Assembly: GCA_002840405.1 (NCBI GenBank)
Contig: PHAR01000007.1
Coordinates: 200,271 to 264,270 of the forward strand
DNA from: Deltaproteobacteria bacterium HGW-Deltaproteobacteria-8
GTDB lineage: Bacteria > Desulfobacterota > Desulfovibrionia > Desulfovibrionales > Desulfovibrionaceae
Direction: 5' to 3'
Length of the DNA stretch: 64,000 nucleotides
Position numbers and translations under genes: made by a program. Of the stretch, positions 22,704 to 31,891 are shown in pieces (the stretch's first letter is position 1; each line of letters starts with the position of its first letter). Below the pieces are notes generated by a model. That model was given only the letters and a program-made list of their open reading frames with translations. It was not told the DNA's origin and made no database searches.

Positions 22704-23676
22704 CTAGCAGATGCGCGGCAACTGCTCCCCTTCGAGCATGCCCAAGAGGCGCTTGCCGCCAAGGCCCGTCTTGAGCAGCACCCGGCCCATTTGTCCGGGC
22801 TTGTCCGTGGCCACCATGGTGCCGATGCGCCTGGCGTCGATGGGCTTCCGGCAGGATGCAGATGAACTTGCCCTCATTGGCCAGGTACAGCGGGTCCAGG
22901 CCCAAGAGCGAGCAGCCGCCCTTGACCTCCGGCCTGACCGGGATCAGGTCCTCCTCCAGCTCGCAGGTGACGTTCGAGGCGATGGCGATCTCGTTCAGCG
23001 TGGTCGCCAGCCCGCCGCGCGTGGGGTCGCGCAGCACGTGCACGTCCGGCACGGTCTTCAAGAGGTCCATGATGATGTGGTTCAGGCTGGCGCAGTCCGA
23101 GACAACCGGGGTCTCAAAGGACAAGCCCTGGCGCGTGGACAGAATAGCCAGCCCGTGGTCGCCCAGCGTGCCGCTGATGATGACGGCGTCGCCGGGCCGG
23201 GCCAGGTCGCCGGCCGGGGCCGGGTCCACAAAGACCTCGCCGATGCCCGTGGTGTTGATGAAAATCTTGTCCGCCGCGCCCTTCTGCACCACCTTGGTGT
23301 CGCCGGTGACGATCCAGACCCCGGCCTCGCGCGCGGCTGCGCCCATGGACTCCACGATGCGCGTGAGGTCGTCGATGGGCAGGCCCTCCTCCAGGATGAA
23401 CCCGCAGGTGAGGTACCTCGGCTGCGCGCCCATCATGGCCACGTCGTTGACCGTGCCGTGCACGCAGAGCGCGCCGATGTCGCCGCCGGGGAAGAAGATC
23501 GGGTCGACCGTGAAGGTGTCGGTGCTGACCGCGATCTTTCCGCCCATGGAGAGCACCGCGCCGTCGTTCAGCCGCCGCAGCTCCGGGTTGTCGAAGTTCT
23601 TCAGGAACAGTTCGCCGATGAAGCGCTGGGAAGCCTTGCCGCCGGAGCCGTAGTCGAGGAGTACCTTGTCGCTCAT
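22704..23676 (-). pseudogene. hypE: hypE, hydrogenase maturation protein, frameshifted near the 3' end
   Basis: Codons from 23676 encode a normal HypE start (DYGSGGKASQRFIGELFL) and ATP-binding core through DPLYLANEGKFICILPE. At about 22843-22852 the frame breaks: the rest (ARRIGTMVATDKPGQMGRVL onward, ending QLPRIC and TAG at 22706-22704) lies in the +1 frame. Compared with usual HypE length, about 10 codons also seem missing at the break. HypE needs its C-terminal cysteine to carry the carbamoyl/cyano group for the NiFe site, and the frame-0 product would lack it. Either the gene is inactive or the sequence has an error. It is 6 bp from hypD. Confidence 0.75.
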
Positions 23677-23682
23677 GAGTGC

Positions 23683-24777
23683 TTAATCCACCTGGTATTT
23701 GAAGTAGGCCGCGCAGGAGCCCTCGGTGGAGACCATGCACGGGCCGACGGGTTTCGCCGGGGTGCAGGCACGACCGAAGAGCGGGCAAAGGTTCGGGGCC
23801 AGCTTGCCCTTCAAGACGTCGCCGCACTTGCAACCGGGCAGGGGCGGGCATTCGGTGATGGTGATGCCGAACTCGCGCTTGGCGTCAAAGGCGGCAAAGG
23901 CGGCATTGATCTCCAGGCCGGAGCCCGGGATGTTGCCGATGCCGCGCCACAGGGCGTCGGCCGGGGTGAAGACCTCGGCCAAAATGGCCTGGGCCTTGGC
24001 GTTGCCCTCGTCGCGCACCACGCGGCGGTACAGGTTCACCACCTCGGCGCGGCCGTCGCGCTTGCACTCGGCCAGGAACAGCAAGGCCTGCAGGATGTCC
24101 AGCGGCTCGAAGCCCGCGATGGCCGCGGACTTGCCGTACTTGGTGGCCACGGGCAGGTACGGGGCCAGCCCGATGATGGCCGAGACATGGCCGGGCATGA
24201 TGAAGGCGTCGATGTCGGTGTCCGGGTCCGAGAGCAGCGCATCGAGCGCCGGGGGCACGATCTTGTGAAAGGACAGGACGCGGAAATTCTTGAGGCCCTG
24301 GGCCTTGGCCATCTTGAGGCTGGCGGCCACGCCGGGCGCGGTGGTCTCAAACCCCACGCCCAGGAAGACCACGATGGCGTCCGGGTTGTCGGCGGCGATC
24401 TTCAGCGCGTCGGGCGGGGAATAAACAACCTCGACCCGCGCGCCGTCGGCCTGGGCGGCCTTGAGCGTGCGGCTCTTGCTGCCGGGCACGCGCATGAGGT
24501 CGCCAAAGGTGGCGATGATGACCTTGGGGTTCTCGGCCAGGTCGAGGAAGGCGTTGACCTCGGACTCGTGGGTCACGCAGACCGGGCAGCCCGGGCCGGA
24601 AAGGTGCACGATCTCCGGCGGCAGGATGGAGCGCAGGCCGCTGCGGAAGATGGCCACGGTGTGCGTGCCGCAGACCTCCATGAAGCGCAAAGGGCCGGTC
24701 AGGGCGGCTTCCAGGCGTTTCAGCACGCTCTTGCACAGGGCCGGGTCGTGGAACTGGTCGAGAAGCTCAAGACTCAC
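23683..24777 (-). CDS. hypD: HypD, hydrogenase Fe(CN)2CO cofactor assembly protein
   Basis: The 364-aa protein carries the HypD signatures FMEVCGTHTVAIFRSGLRS, LSGPGCPVCVTHESEVNAFL, GFETTAP, and the [4Fe-4S] cysteines in ECPPLPGCKCGDVLKG and LCPLFGRAC. With HypC it forms the scaffold where the Fe(CN)2CO group of NiFe hydrogenases is built. It starts with GTG at 24777 and shares an operon with hypE. Full length and intact. Confidence 0.93.
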   Translation of the reverse strand: MSLELLDQFHDPALCKSVLKRLEAALTGPLRFMEVCGTHTVAIFRSGLRSILPPEIVHLSGPGCPVCVTHESEVNAFLDLAENPKVIIATFGDLMRVPGSKSRTLKAAQADGARVEVVYSPPDALKIAADNPDAIVVFLGVGFETTAPGVAASLKMAKAQGLKNFRVLSFHKIVPPALDALLSDPDTDIDAFIMPGHVSAIIGLAPYLPVATKYGKSAAIAGFEPLDILQALLFLAECKRDGRAEVVNLYRRVVRDEGNAKAQAILAEVFTPADALWRGIGNIPGSGLEINAAFAAFDAKREFGITITECPPLPGCKCGDVLKGKLAPNLCPLFGRACTPAKPVGPCMVSTEGSCAAYFKYQVD

Positions 24778-24953
24778 GGGCTACCATCCTTTTCATGACG
24801 GGCTGATTACTGCCAGGCTCTTACTGCCGGGCCGAATCCGGTGCCGGGGCAGGCGGGGCGATGGCTCGGCCTTACACCCCGGCCCGAAGTGCATACACGC
24901 ACCACGCCCGCGAGTCCATGCCTACGCAGGGGTTTGCGCGTGTCACTGCGGGG

Positions 24954-25469
24954 TTACGCCACGTAGTCGCCCTGCGCCGACTGATAGAGGATGAGGTCCA
25001 GGTCCGGCGGGCTGAACCCCAGCACGCCGAGCAGCGCGTGGATCTGGCCCCGGTGGAAGGTCTGGTGGTTGAAGAGATGCGCCAGGCAGATGGCCACCGG
25101 CTGGCTGCGCGGCTCACCCTTGAGGTTCTTGTAGTGCAGGATCTCGCCCAGGCGCGCCGGGTCGAGAGACTGGGCGAAACTGGCGATGCGCTCGTCCTCG
25201 GCCTGGCGCATTTGGCGCAGAGCCGCAAAGTCCGTGGCCGGGGCAAAGGTGTCCGGGGTCACGGCCGCACCCGCGCCGCTCAGGCGCGCAAGCCAGGCCT
25301 GGTCGGCCATGATGAGGTGATTGGCCAGGCCGAGGATGGAGCCGAAGTTGACACCGAAGGGTTGGGCGAGCTGCGCGGGCGAAAGCTTCTCCAGCTCGGC
25401 GTAGAGCCGCTCGTTGGCCCAGCGGTTGGCGCGGGCCTGGGTGGCAAAGGTGGGGGTCATTGGCGGCAT
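24954..25469 (-). CDS. DinB-fold protein (putative metal-dependent enzyme)
   Basis: The 171-aa protein has the four-helix DinB pattern: LYAELEKLSPAQLAQPFGVN, GLANHLIMADQAWLARL, and HLFNHQTFHRGQIHALLG. The histidines in NHLIMAD and HLFNHQTFHRG fit the three-His metal site. Members include thiol transferases and uncharacterised damage-inducible proteins. GGAGG stands 6 bases before the ATG at 25469. Confidence 0.75.
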   Translation of the reverse strand: MPPMTPTFATQARANRWANERLYAELEKLSPAQLAQPFGVNFGSILGLANHLIMADQAWLARLSGAGAAVTPDTFAPATDFAALRQMRQAEDERIASFAQSLDPARLGEILHYKNLKGEPRSQPVAICLAHLFNHQTFHRGQIHALLGVLGFSPPDLDLILYQSAQGDYVA

Positions 25470-25531
25470 GGGGGGCCTCCGGTGGTTGAGAATGCACGGG
25501 CGGCCAGCGAAAAGCCTGCCGGTCGCTGAAC

Positions 25532-25567
25532 AAAAAAAGGGCGGCAAGCCGAAGCCTGCCGCCCTTT
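25532..25567 (-). terminator. Rho-independent terminator of dsrC
   Basis: Stem AAAGGGCGGCA/TGCCGCCCTTT with a short loop, running into TTTTTTTG on the minus strand. It lies 23 bases after the dsrC stop. Confidence 0.9.
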
Positions 25568-25589
25568 GGGGACACAATTCGGCGCGGAA

Positions 25590-25907
25590 TTACACGCAGC
25601 CGGTGGGCTTGGGCAGGCCAGCCATCTTGCAGGCGCCCTTGCCGGGGCCGGACGGGAACAGCTCGTAGATTTCCTTGAGCTTGTAGCCGGTGACCTTGGA
25701 CAGGATGCGGACCATCGGGGCGATGCCGTTCTTCTTGTAGTAGTCCTGCAGGAAGTCGATGACCTTCTGGTGGCTCTCGCTGATGGTGGCGATGCCCTCG
25801 CTCTCCTTCACGTACTCCACCCACTCCGGATTCCAGTCCTCAAACTTCAACAGGAAACCGTCCTCGTCCACCTCAAATTTGTTGCTCTTGTACTCAACAA
25901 TAGCCAT
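25590..25907 (-). CDS. dsrC: DsrC, sulfur relay protein of dissimilatory sulfite reduction
   Basis: The 105-aa protein is a full-length DsrC (TusE family): MAIVEYKSNKFEVDEDGFLL, EDWNPEWVEYVKESEGI, YYKKNGIAPMVRILSK and the C-terminal arm with Cys93 (GACKMAGLP) and Cys104 (PTGCV), 11 residues apart. Both cysteines needed for trisulfide formation with DsrAB and reduction by DsrMKJOP are present. It stands alone, as in sulfate reducers, between its own promoter and terminator. It links the sulfite made by Xsc in this window to respiration. Confidence 0.95.
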   Translation of the reverse strand: MAIVEYKSNKFEVDEDGFLLKFEDWNPEWVEYVKESEGIATISESHQKVIDFLQDYYKKNGIAPMVRILSKVTGYKLKEIYELFPSGPGKGACKMAGLPKPTGCV

Positions 25908-25931
25908 GCCAGAACCTCCTCAATCAAATTA

Positions 25932-25960
25932 TTTATGCGAGTCGCATAATGGCCACTCAA
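25932..25960 (-). promoter_or_regulatory. candidate dsrC promoter overlapped by a 17-bp palindrome
   Basis: On the minus strand TTGAGT (25960-25955) and CATAAA (25937-25932) are spaced 17 bp, about 25 bp upstream of dsrC. The perfect inverted repeat TTATGCGA-g-TCGCATAA (25933-25949) covers the spacer and -10 box, so a repressor bound there would block RNA polymerase. The binding protein is unknown. Confidence 0.5.
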
Positions 25961-26139
25961 CCAGCCTGGATGGGACCGACAGGCCAAGCCGCCCGACACA
26001 TCCATCAGTTTCCAACACGCTGCTTAGCCCCTGTGGCGAAAAAATTCAAGGCCCTTTTTCACCCTGCCTCGATGAGAAAGGGGGGAAGCCGCACTTTCTT
26101 TTTCAGTCCGCCCTTGCTACTCATGAAGAGGTGGCGAGC

Positions 26140-26829
26140 ATGCGCCGTCTTTTCGACCAGCAGGACCAGGTACGCATGAACAAGACAAGCCCGACCATCC
26201 CCATGGCCACCATGTGGCCCGATCTGCCCCCGCCGCCCCTGCCGGGGCCTTCGCCACGGCCGAGGCCGCGCATGCGCGTGCCGAGCGAGCCCCAGTGCGT
26301 GGCCTGGTGGGACCGCTTCGAGATGCCGGAGCACATCCGCGCCCACAGCCGGGGCGTGGCCCAGGTGGCCTGTTTCGTGGCCGAGGCCGGGGCCAGGCGC
26401 GGCCTCGATGTTGACGTGAAGACGGTGCGCGCCTCAGCCCTGCTGCACGACCTGGCCAAGATCTACTGCATCCGCCACGGCGGCAACCACAGCCAGCTCG
26501 GCGGGGCCTGGGTCATGACCCTCACCGGCAACCCGCTTCTGGCCCAGGGCGTCATCCACCACGTATACTGGCCCTTTGAGCTGGACATCGAGCGCTTTTT
26601 CACCCCGCTGGCCGTGCTGTATGCCGACAAGCGCGTGTCCCATGACCGCATCGTGCACATCGAAGACCGCTTCGGGGACCTGCTGGACCGCTACGGCCAG
26701 ACCGAGGAGGTTCGCGAGCGCATCCACACCACAAACAACCAGGCCAAGGACATCGAAAACTCCTTGAGCCTGCTCCTGGAGATCGACCTCAATGCGCATG
26801 ATTTTGATCGCGGGCGGCTGGTCGACTGA
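26140..26829 (+). CDS. HD-domain phosphohydrolase-like protein
   Basis: The 229-aa product has an HD domain from about residue 60: HIRAHSRGVAQVACFVAEAG, ALLHDLAKIYCIRHGG with the HD pair, and VIHHVYWPFELD followed by AVLYADKRVSHD. Metal-dependent phosphohydrolase activity is likely; the substrate is unknown. The start at 26140 has an AGGTGG box, while ATGs at 26176 and 26203 are alternatives; the N terminus is proline-rich and low-complexity. The 3' end overlaps ddl by 38 bp. Confidence 0.75.
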   Translation: MRRLFDQQDQVRMNKTSPTIPMATMWPDLPPPPLPGPSPRPRPRMRVPSEPQCVAWWDRFEMPEHIRAHSRGVAQVACFVAEAGARRGLDVDVKTVRASALLHDLAKIYCIRHGGNHSQLGGAWVMTLTGNPLLAQGVIHHVYWPFELDIERFFTPLAVLYADKRVSHDRIVHIEDRFGDLLDRYGQTEEVRERIHTTNNQAKDIENSLSLLLEIDLNAHDFDRGRLVD

Positions 26830-27730
26830 GCGCGAGGTGTCCCTATCCGGGGCGCGCAAGATCGAACAGGCCCTGAAAGCCCTGGGCCACGAGGTCCGCT
26901 TCCTGGACCCGGCCAAGGAGTTTGCGGACATTGTCCCGGCCGCGTCCAAGGCCGACTTCGCCTTCATCAACCTGCACGGCTCCCCCGGCGAGGACGGCCT
27001 CATCCAGGCCCTGCTGGAGACGGCAGGCTGCCCCTACCAGGGCGCAGGCCCCAAGGCCTCTTTTCTGGCCCTGAACAAGGCCGCCACCAAGTCCGTGTAC
27101 ACCCGCTTCGGCCTGCCCACCCCGGACTGGCGGCTCTACTGCGGCCTGCCCGGCGAAGACCAGACCTGCGACCTGCCCTACCCGCTCTTCGTCAAGCCCA
27201 ACACCGGCGGCTCCAGCGTGGGCATGAGCCTGGTGCGTGAGCCCGCCGACTTCGGCGCGGCCCTGGCCAAGGTCTTCGCCCTGGGCCAGGAGGCGCTGGT
27301 GGAGACCTGCGTGACCGGCGTGGAGCTGACCTGCGCGGTGCTGGACCAGACCCCGCTGCCGGTGATCATGATCCGGCCCAAGTCCGGCTCGGCCTTCTTC
27401 GACTACGAGAACAAGTACGCCGCCGACGGGGCCGAGGAGATCTGCCCCGCGCCCGTCGCCCCGGAGCTGGCCGCCGAGGTCCAGCGCCTGGCCCTGGCCG
27501 CGCACCGGGCGCTGGGCATTGACGGCTACAGCCGCACGGACTTCATGGTCGGCGGCCCCATGGCCGGGGAAATCGGCCCGCAGCTCCTGGAGACCAACAC
27601 CCTGCCGGGCATGACGCCCACGAGCCTGCTGCCCAGGGCCGCCGCCGCCGTGGGCCTGACCTTTGAAGAACTCGTGTCCGAGCTGGTGCGCCTGGGCCTG
27701 GAAACCCACTCCCTGCGGATGGGGAAGTAG
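26792..27730 (+). CDS. ddl: D-alanine--D-alanine ligase
   Basis: The 312-aa protein is an ATP-grasp ligase of the Ddl family: AGGWSTEREVSLSGARKI, NLHGSPGEDGLIQALLE, YPLFVKPNTGGSSVGMSLV and the C-terminal QLLETNTLPGMTPTSLLP. It makes the D-Ala-D-Ala dipeptide for peptidoglycan in the cytoplasm. The first codons overlap the HD gene; ATG at 26798 is an alternative start. It heads a run of envelope genes with waaA and kdsB. Confidence 0.9.
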   Translation: MRMILIAGGWSTEREVSLSGARKIEQALKALGHEVRFLDPAKEFADIVPAASKADFAFINLHGSPGEDGLIQALLETAGCPYQGAGPKASFLALNKAATKSVYTRFGLPTPDWRLYCGLPGEDQTCDLPYPLFVKPNTGGSSVGMSLVREPADFGAALAKVFALGQEALVETCVTGVELTCAVLDQTPLPVIMIRPKSGSAFFDYENKYAADGAEEICPAPVAPELAAEVQRLALAAHRALGIDGYSRTDFMVGGPMAGEIGPQLLETNTLPGMTPTSLLPRAAAAVGLTFEELVSELVRLGLETHSLRMGK

Positions 27731-27740
27731 GGGCCGCCCG

Positions 27741-29105
27741 GTGCAGAGCCCCCGCCCGACGGTCAAACCGGCCCCCGCCCCGCTGCCCCTGGCCGTGCGC
27801 CTGGTGCTCGGACTGTATGGCCTGGCCTGGCGCGCGCTTTTGCCCGGCCTCAAGCGCAACGGCCGCCTGGCCGAGGGCTGGGAAGAGCGCACCCTGGCCT
27901 CCGGACCGCCGCCCCGCGCCGACCTGCTCATCCACGCTGCCTCCGGTGGCGAGGCCTACCTGGCCTGGGAGCTGCTCCGGAATCTCCCTGCCACTCTGGC
28001 CGCGACCCAGGCCAGCCTGCCGCCCCAGGGCGCGGACCCGCTTCTCGCACCCCTTCGCGTCCTCGTCACAACTTTTACCAGCCAGGGCCTGGGCGTACTG
28101 GAGCAGGCCAAGGCCGATCTGGCGCCAGGCGTCGAGGTCCTGCCCGCCTATTTCCCCTTTGACCTGCCCGGGCGCATGCGCACATTCCTCCACACGGTGC
28201 GGCCCAGGGCCGTGGTGCTGCTGGAGACCGAACTCTGGCCGGGCCTTTTGGCCGCCTGCCGCGAACAGGGCGTGAGCGCCCTGGTCCTGAACGGCCGCAT
28301 GACGGACAAGAGCCTGCGCGGCTACAGCTGGCTGCCCTGGTTCTGGCGTGCGCTGGCCCCGGCACAGGTGCTGGCCGTGTCCGACGAGGACGCCGGGCGC
28401 TTCGGCAAGGTCTTTGGCGACGGGTGCACAGGCCGCATGCCGAACATCAAGTTCGACCGCCTGCGCTTCGACGACGCGCCAGGGGAGCAGACGGCCCGGC
28501 CGGAATTCGCAAAAACCCTCCCGCAAGATTCCCCCTTCGTGATCCTGGGCTCGGTGCGCAAGGAGGAGGAAGAGGACGTCCTCAAGATCATCCAGGGCCT
28601 GCGCGAAGCCCGGCCCAAGTGCGTCATCGGCCTGTTCCCTCGCCACATGCGCCGGGTCTGCGTCTGGGAGCGCCTGCTGCGGGAAGCGGGCGTGCCCTTT
28701 GCTCTGCGCAGCGAGAAGCAAAAGGCCGAGCCGGGCTCGGTCATCGTCTGGGACGTGTTTGGCGAGCTCTCCGGGGCCTTTTCCCTGGCCCGTGCGGCCT
28801 TCATCGGCGGCAGCCTGGCCGACCTGGGCGGGCAGAACTTCCTGGAGCCGCTGGCCCACGGGGTCACGGCGGTCACAGGCCCGTCCTGGAGCAACTTCGC
28901 CTGGGTGGGCCGAGGCATCTTCGACACCGGCCTCGTTCGCCTGGCCCCAGACTGGCGGGGCGCGCTGGCCGAGCTCTCGGCCCTGGCGGCGGAGACGCCG
29001 GACCGGGCGGAGGTCCAGGCCAGGGCCTCGGCCTACGCCACCTCCCGCCGGGGCGGCGCGGTGGCAGCGTGCCAGGCAGTTGCCGAACGCCTCATAATTG
29101 CGTAA
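27741..29105 (+). CDS. waaA: Kdo transferase (lipid A glycosyltransferase)
   Basis: The 454-aa protein has the WaaA/KdtA layout: an N-terminal membrane-near helix (LAVRLVLGLYGLAWRALLPG), IHAASGGE, VVLLETELWPGLLAACREQG in the acceptor domain, and GSVRKEEEEDVLKIIQGL and FIGGSLADLGGQNFLEPLA in the CMP-Kdo domain. It adds Kdo to lipid A precursors at the inner membrane, which marks a Gram-negative envelope. A GTG start at 27741 follows a GTAGGGG box; the longer frame overlaps ddl. Confidence 0.88.
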   Translation: MQSPRPTVKPAPAPLPLAVRLVLGLYGLAWRALLPGLKRNGRLAEGWEERTLASGPPPRADLLIHAASGGEAYLAWELLRNLPATLAATQASLPPQGADPLLAPLRVLVTTFTSQGLGVLEQAKADLAPGVEVLPAYFPFDLPGRMRTFLHTVRPRAVVLLETELWPGLLAACREQGVSALVLNGRMTDKSLRGYSWLPWFWRALAPAQVLAVSDEDAGRFGKVFGDGCTGRMPNIKFDRLRFDDAPGEQTARPEFAKTLPQDSPFVILGSVRKEEEEDVLKIIQGLREARPKCVIGLFPRHMRRVCVWERLLREAGVPFALRSEKQKAEPGSVIVWDVFGELSGAFSLARAAFIGGSLADLGGQNFLEPLAHGVTAVTGPSWSNFAWVGRGIFDTGLVRLAPDWRGALAELSALAAETPDRAEVQARASAYATSRRGGAVAACQAVAERLIIA

Positions 29106-29129
29106 GTGAACGGCGGAGTCGCAACGCGC

Positions 29130-29891
29130 ATGCACACCCTGCCACCATGTTTTGGAATCATTCCGGCAAGGTATGATTCTACACGCTTCCCCGGCAAGCC
29201 GCTGGTGGACATCCTGGGCAAGCCCATGTTCGTCCGGGTCTACGAACGCGCCCGCGCCTGCCCCCTGTTCGAGCAGGTGGCCCTGGCCACGGACGATGCG
29301 CGCATCCTGGACGCGGCCAAGGCCTGGAAGGTTCCGGCGCTCATGACCTCGCGGGAGCACGTGAGCGGCACGGACCGCGTGCTGGAGGCGGCCAGGCTGC
29401 TCGGCGCAGGACCGGACGCCGTGGTGGTGAACATCCAGGGCGACGAGCCGCTGCTGGAGCCGGAGATGCTCGGCGAGCTCTTGGCCCCCTTTGCCGGGCC
29501 ACAGGGCGCGGCAGTCCAGGCCACGACCCTGGCCTCCCCGCTCGACCGGGCCGAGGCCGCCAGCCCGGACCGGGTCAAGGTGGTGCTGGACGCAAGCGGT
29601 CGAGCGCTGTATTTTTCGAGAGCACTTATCCCCTTCGACCGTGACGGGAAGGGTTGCGGAGTCGGCCCGCTGCTGCACATCGGCCTGTACGCCTTGCGCA
29701 TGGTCACCTTGGAGCGCTTCGCGGCGCTGCCGCCGGGGCTGCTTGAACAGACGGAACACCTGGAGCAACTGCGACTTCTGGAAAACGCCATTCCTCTGCA
29801 TGTGGCCATCACCCGCCACTGCTGCCACGGGGTGGACCGCCCGGAAGACGTTGCGCACATTGTCAAAATACTGCTGGAGCAAGAGAAATGA
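29130..29891 (+). CDS. kdsB: 3-deoxy-manno-octulosonate cytidylyltransferase (CMP-Kdo synthetase)
   Basis: The 253-aa protein shows the KdsB signatures [55 protein letters not shown] and [20 protein letters not shown]. It activates Kdo with CTP for the WaaA reaction encoded just upstream. I chose the ATG at 29130 over a GTG at 29106. The stop overlaps the carA start by 4 bp. Confidence 0.9.
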   Translation: MHTLPPCFGIIPARYDSTRFPGKPLVDILGKPMFVRVYERARACPLFEQVALATDDARILDAAKAWKVPALMTSREHVSGTDRVLEAARLLGAGPDAVVVNIQGDEPLLEPEMLGELLAPFAGPQGAAVQATTLASPLDRAEAASPDRVKVVLDASGRALYFSRALIPFDRDGKGCGVGPLLHIGLYALRMVTLERFAALPPGLLEQTEHLEQLRLLENAIPLHVAITRHCCHGVDRPEDVAHIVKILLEQEK

Positions 29892-31009
29892 AAGCGATTC
29901 TGGCCCTTGAAGACGGCACCTGGTTCGAAGGAACCTCCTTCACCGGCCCCGGCGAGTCCGGCGGCGAAGCCATCTTCAACACCGGCATGACCGGCTACCA
30001 GGAAATCCTGACCGACCCCTCCTACGTGGGCCAGATGGTCTGCATGACCTACCCGCTCATCGGCAACTACGGCGTCAACCTGAAGGACGTGGAGTCGCAC
30101 AAGGTCGGCGTGGAGGCCTTCATCGTCAAGGAGTGCTGCAAGGAGCCCTCCAACTGGCAGGCCACCCAGTCCCTGCCGGACTACCTGATGGCCGCCGGGA
30201 TCATGGGCCTCGAGGGCATCGACACCCGCGCCCTCACCCGGCACCTGCGCATCCATGGCGCCATGCGCGGCGCCATCTCCACCAGCGAGCTGGACCCGGC
30301 AAGGCTGGCCGCGCGGGCCAAGGGCCTGCCCAGCATGGAGGGCCTGAACCTGGCCGACAGGGTCAGCGCCAAGAGGCCCTACCTCTGGACCGGCACCACC
30401 ACCCAGGACGTGGACCTGAAGACCTTCGCCTGGGCCGGCACCGGCCCGAAGCTCGTGGTCTACGACTTCGGCGTGAAGTGGAACATCCTTCGGTTGCTGG
30501 CGGCCCAGGGCTTCGACATGCTCGTGGTGCCCTCAAGCTTCACCCACCAGCAGGTGGCCGAGCTCCATCCCGACGCCGTGTTCCTGTCCAATGGCCCCGG
30601 CGACCCGGCCGTGGTCACCAACGCCATCGAGGCCACCCGCGTCTTCGCGGACAAGTACCCGGTGGCGGGCATCTGCCTGGGCCACCAGATCATGGGCCTG
30701 GCGCTGGGCGGCACCACCTACAAGCTCAAGTTCGGCCACCACGGCTGCAACAACCCGGTGCTCGACGTGGAGTCCGGCAAGATCGAGATCTCCTCCCAGA
30801 ACCACGGGTTCTGCGTGGACATCGACCACCTGCCGGAGCTCAAGATCACGCACCGGAACCTGAACGACCAGACCTTGGAAGGCTTCGCCCACCGCACGAA
30901 GCCGCTCATCGCCATCCAGTTCCATCCCGAGGCCGCGCCAGGACCGCACGACAGCGGCTATTTCTTCCAGCGCTTCCGCGAGCTGGTCCGCCAGGCCACA
31001 GGTAAGTAA
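29888..31009 (+). CDS. carA: carbamoyl-phosphate synthase small (glutaminase) subunit
   Basis: The 373-aa protein is a full-length CarA: N-terminal [40 protein letters not shown], and a class I amidotransferase domain with the nucleophile in [15 protein letters not shown] and the His-Glu pair in [12 protein letters not shown]. It supplies ammonia to CarB for pyrimidine and arginine synthesis. carB is not adjacent in the window. ATGA overlap with kdsB suggests translational coupling. Confidence 0.95.
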   Translation: MKAILALEDGTWFEGTSFTGPGESGGEAIFNTGMTGYQEILTDPSYVGQMVCMTYPLIGNYGVNLKDVESHKVGVEAFIVKECCKEPSNWQATQSLPDYLMAAGIMGLEGIDTRALTRHLRIHGAMRGAISTSELDPARLAARAKGLPSMEGLNLADRVSAKRPYLWTGTTTQDVDLKTFAWAGTGPKLVVYDFGVKWNILRLLAAQGFDMLVVPSSFTHQQVAELHPDAVFLSNGPGDPAVVTNAIEATRVFADKYPVAGICLGHQIMGLALGGTTYKLKFGHHGCNNPVLDVESGKIEISSQNHGFCVDIDHLPELKITHRNLNDQTLEGFAHRTKPLIAIQFHPEAAPGPHDSGYFFQRFRELVRQATGK

Positions 31010-31049
31010 GGGAGCGAGCCCGCCCCCTACCAACTTCGAGGAGCAGAGC

Positions 31050-31853
31050 ATGTCCGGGGAACTCACCAAAGCGCGCCAGAGGCTCACGAGCATCAACTCC
31101 AGCCTCAAGCAGGGCAAGTACATGGCTGCGGCCCAGGCCCTGAACGACGCCATCGTCATCATGCTCAGCGCCCAGCTCATGAAGAACGAGCGTGAAGAAT
31201 TCGTCCAGATGCTCGACGATGCAGTCTACGCCCTGAACAACAACAAGGATCTGCGGAAGGTCTTCCCCCTGGTCCTGACCTACGCCGCAGGCGAAGAGAA
31301 AAAGCTCCTGGAGCAGATCTTCGAAATGCGCAAGGTCCTCCAGGATGACGTCAACGAGAGCGCGCAAAAGGACCTGGCCTCCCTGCAGGCCCGCAAGCAG
31401 GCCGAGCTTGATCGCGGACAGAAACACCTGGAGCAGCAGGAGTTCGACCAGGCCAAGCAGGTCTTCGACGCCCTCACCAGCGAGTTTGCGGGCGACGCCG
31501 ATCTCAAGGCCGACGTGGCCGAGCGCTACCAGAAGGTGGGGCTCAACGGGGAGGCCGTGGACTACCTGAGCGCAGCCATCAAGGAGTCGCCCAACTCCCT
31601 GCACCTCTACAACCGCATCGGCATCGTGCTGCGCAAGATGCAGGACTTCCAGAGCGCCGAGAACTACTACAAGCGGGCCTTGGAACTCACCCAGGCCGAC
31701 GAATACCTCTTCTTCAACTTAGGAAGGCTGTACTTCGACTGGCAGCGCTGGGACTTGACGGCCGAGGCCGCGCAGCGCGCCGTGGGCCTGAACCCGAACT
31801 TCGATCAGGCCAAGAAGCTCCTGGCTTACGCCCAGAAGAAGATGGCCGGATAG
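31050..31853 (+). CDS. tetratricopeptide-repeat protein
   Basis: The 267-aa cytoplasmic protein has a helical N-terminal half (LTKARQRLTSINSSLKQGKY) and TPR motifs in the C-terminal part (about residues 125-265), for example NSLHLYNRIGIVLRKMQDFQ and EYLFFNLGRLYFDWQRWDLT. TPRs mediate protein contacts; no partner is evident. It lies between carA and a flavoprotein gene on the same strand with a GAGGAG box before the ATG. Confidence 0.75.
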   Translation: MSGELTKARQRLTSINSSLKQGKYMAAAQALNDAIVIMLSAQLMKNEREEFVQMLDDAVYALNNNKDLRKVFPLVLTYAAGEEKKLLEQIFEMRKVLQDDVNESAQKDLASLQARKQAELDRGQKHLEQQEFDQAKQVFDALTSEFAGDADLKADVAERYQKVGLNGEAVDYLSAAIKESPNSLHLYNRIGIVLRKMQDFQSAENYYKRALELTQADEYLFFNLGRLYFDWQRWDLTAEAAQRAVGLNPNFDQAKKLLAYAQKKMAG

Positions 31854-31891
31854 GCCCGCACACCATCCGACTCCCCGGCGAGGAGGCCCCT

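Noticed and set aside
20854-23676. A single 940-codon HypE fusion protein
   Set aside because: The frame is open only because hypE is shifted. A terminator hairpin (22644-22677), a sharp composition change and a separate start at 22536 lie between the parts.
22711-24798. 695-codon plus-strand open frame opposite hypE and hypD
   Set aside because: Shadow of two recognisable genes on the minus strand; low-complexity composition and no family features.
27543-29882. 779-codon minus-strand open frame opposite waaA and kdsB
   Set aside because: Shadow frame caused by high GC at third positions; both plus-strand genes carry full family signatures.
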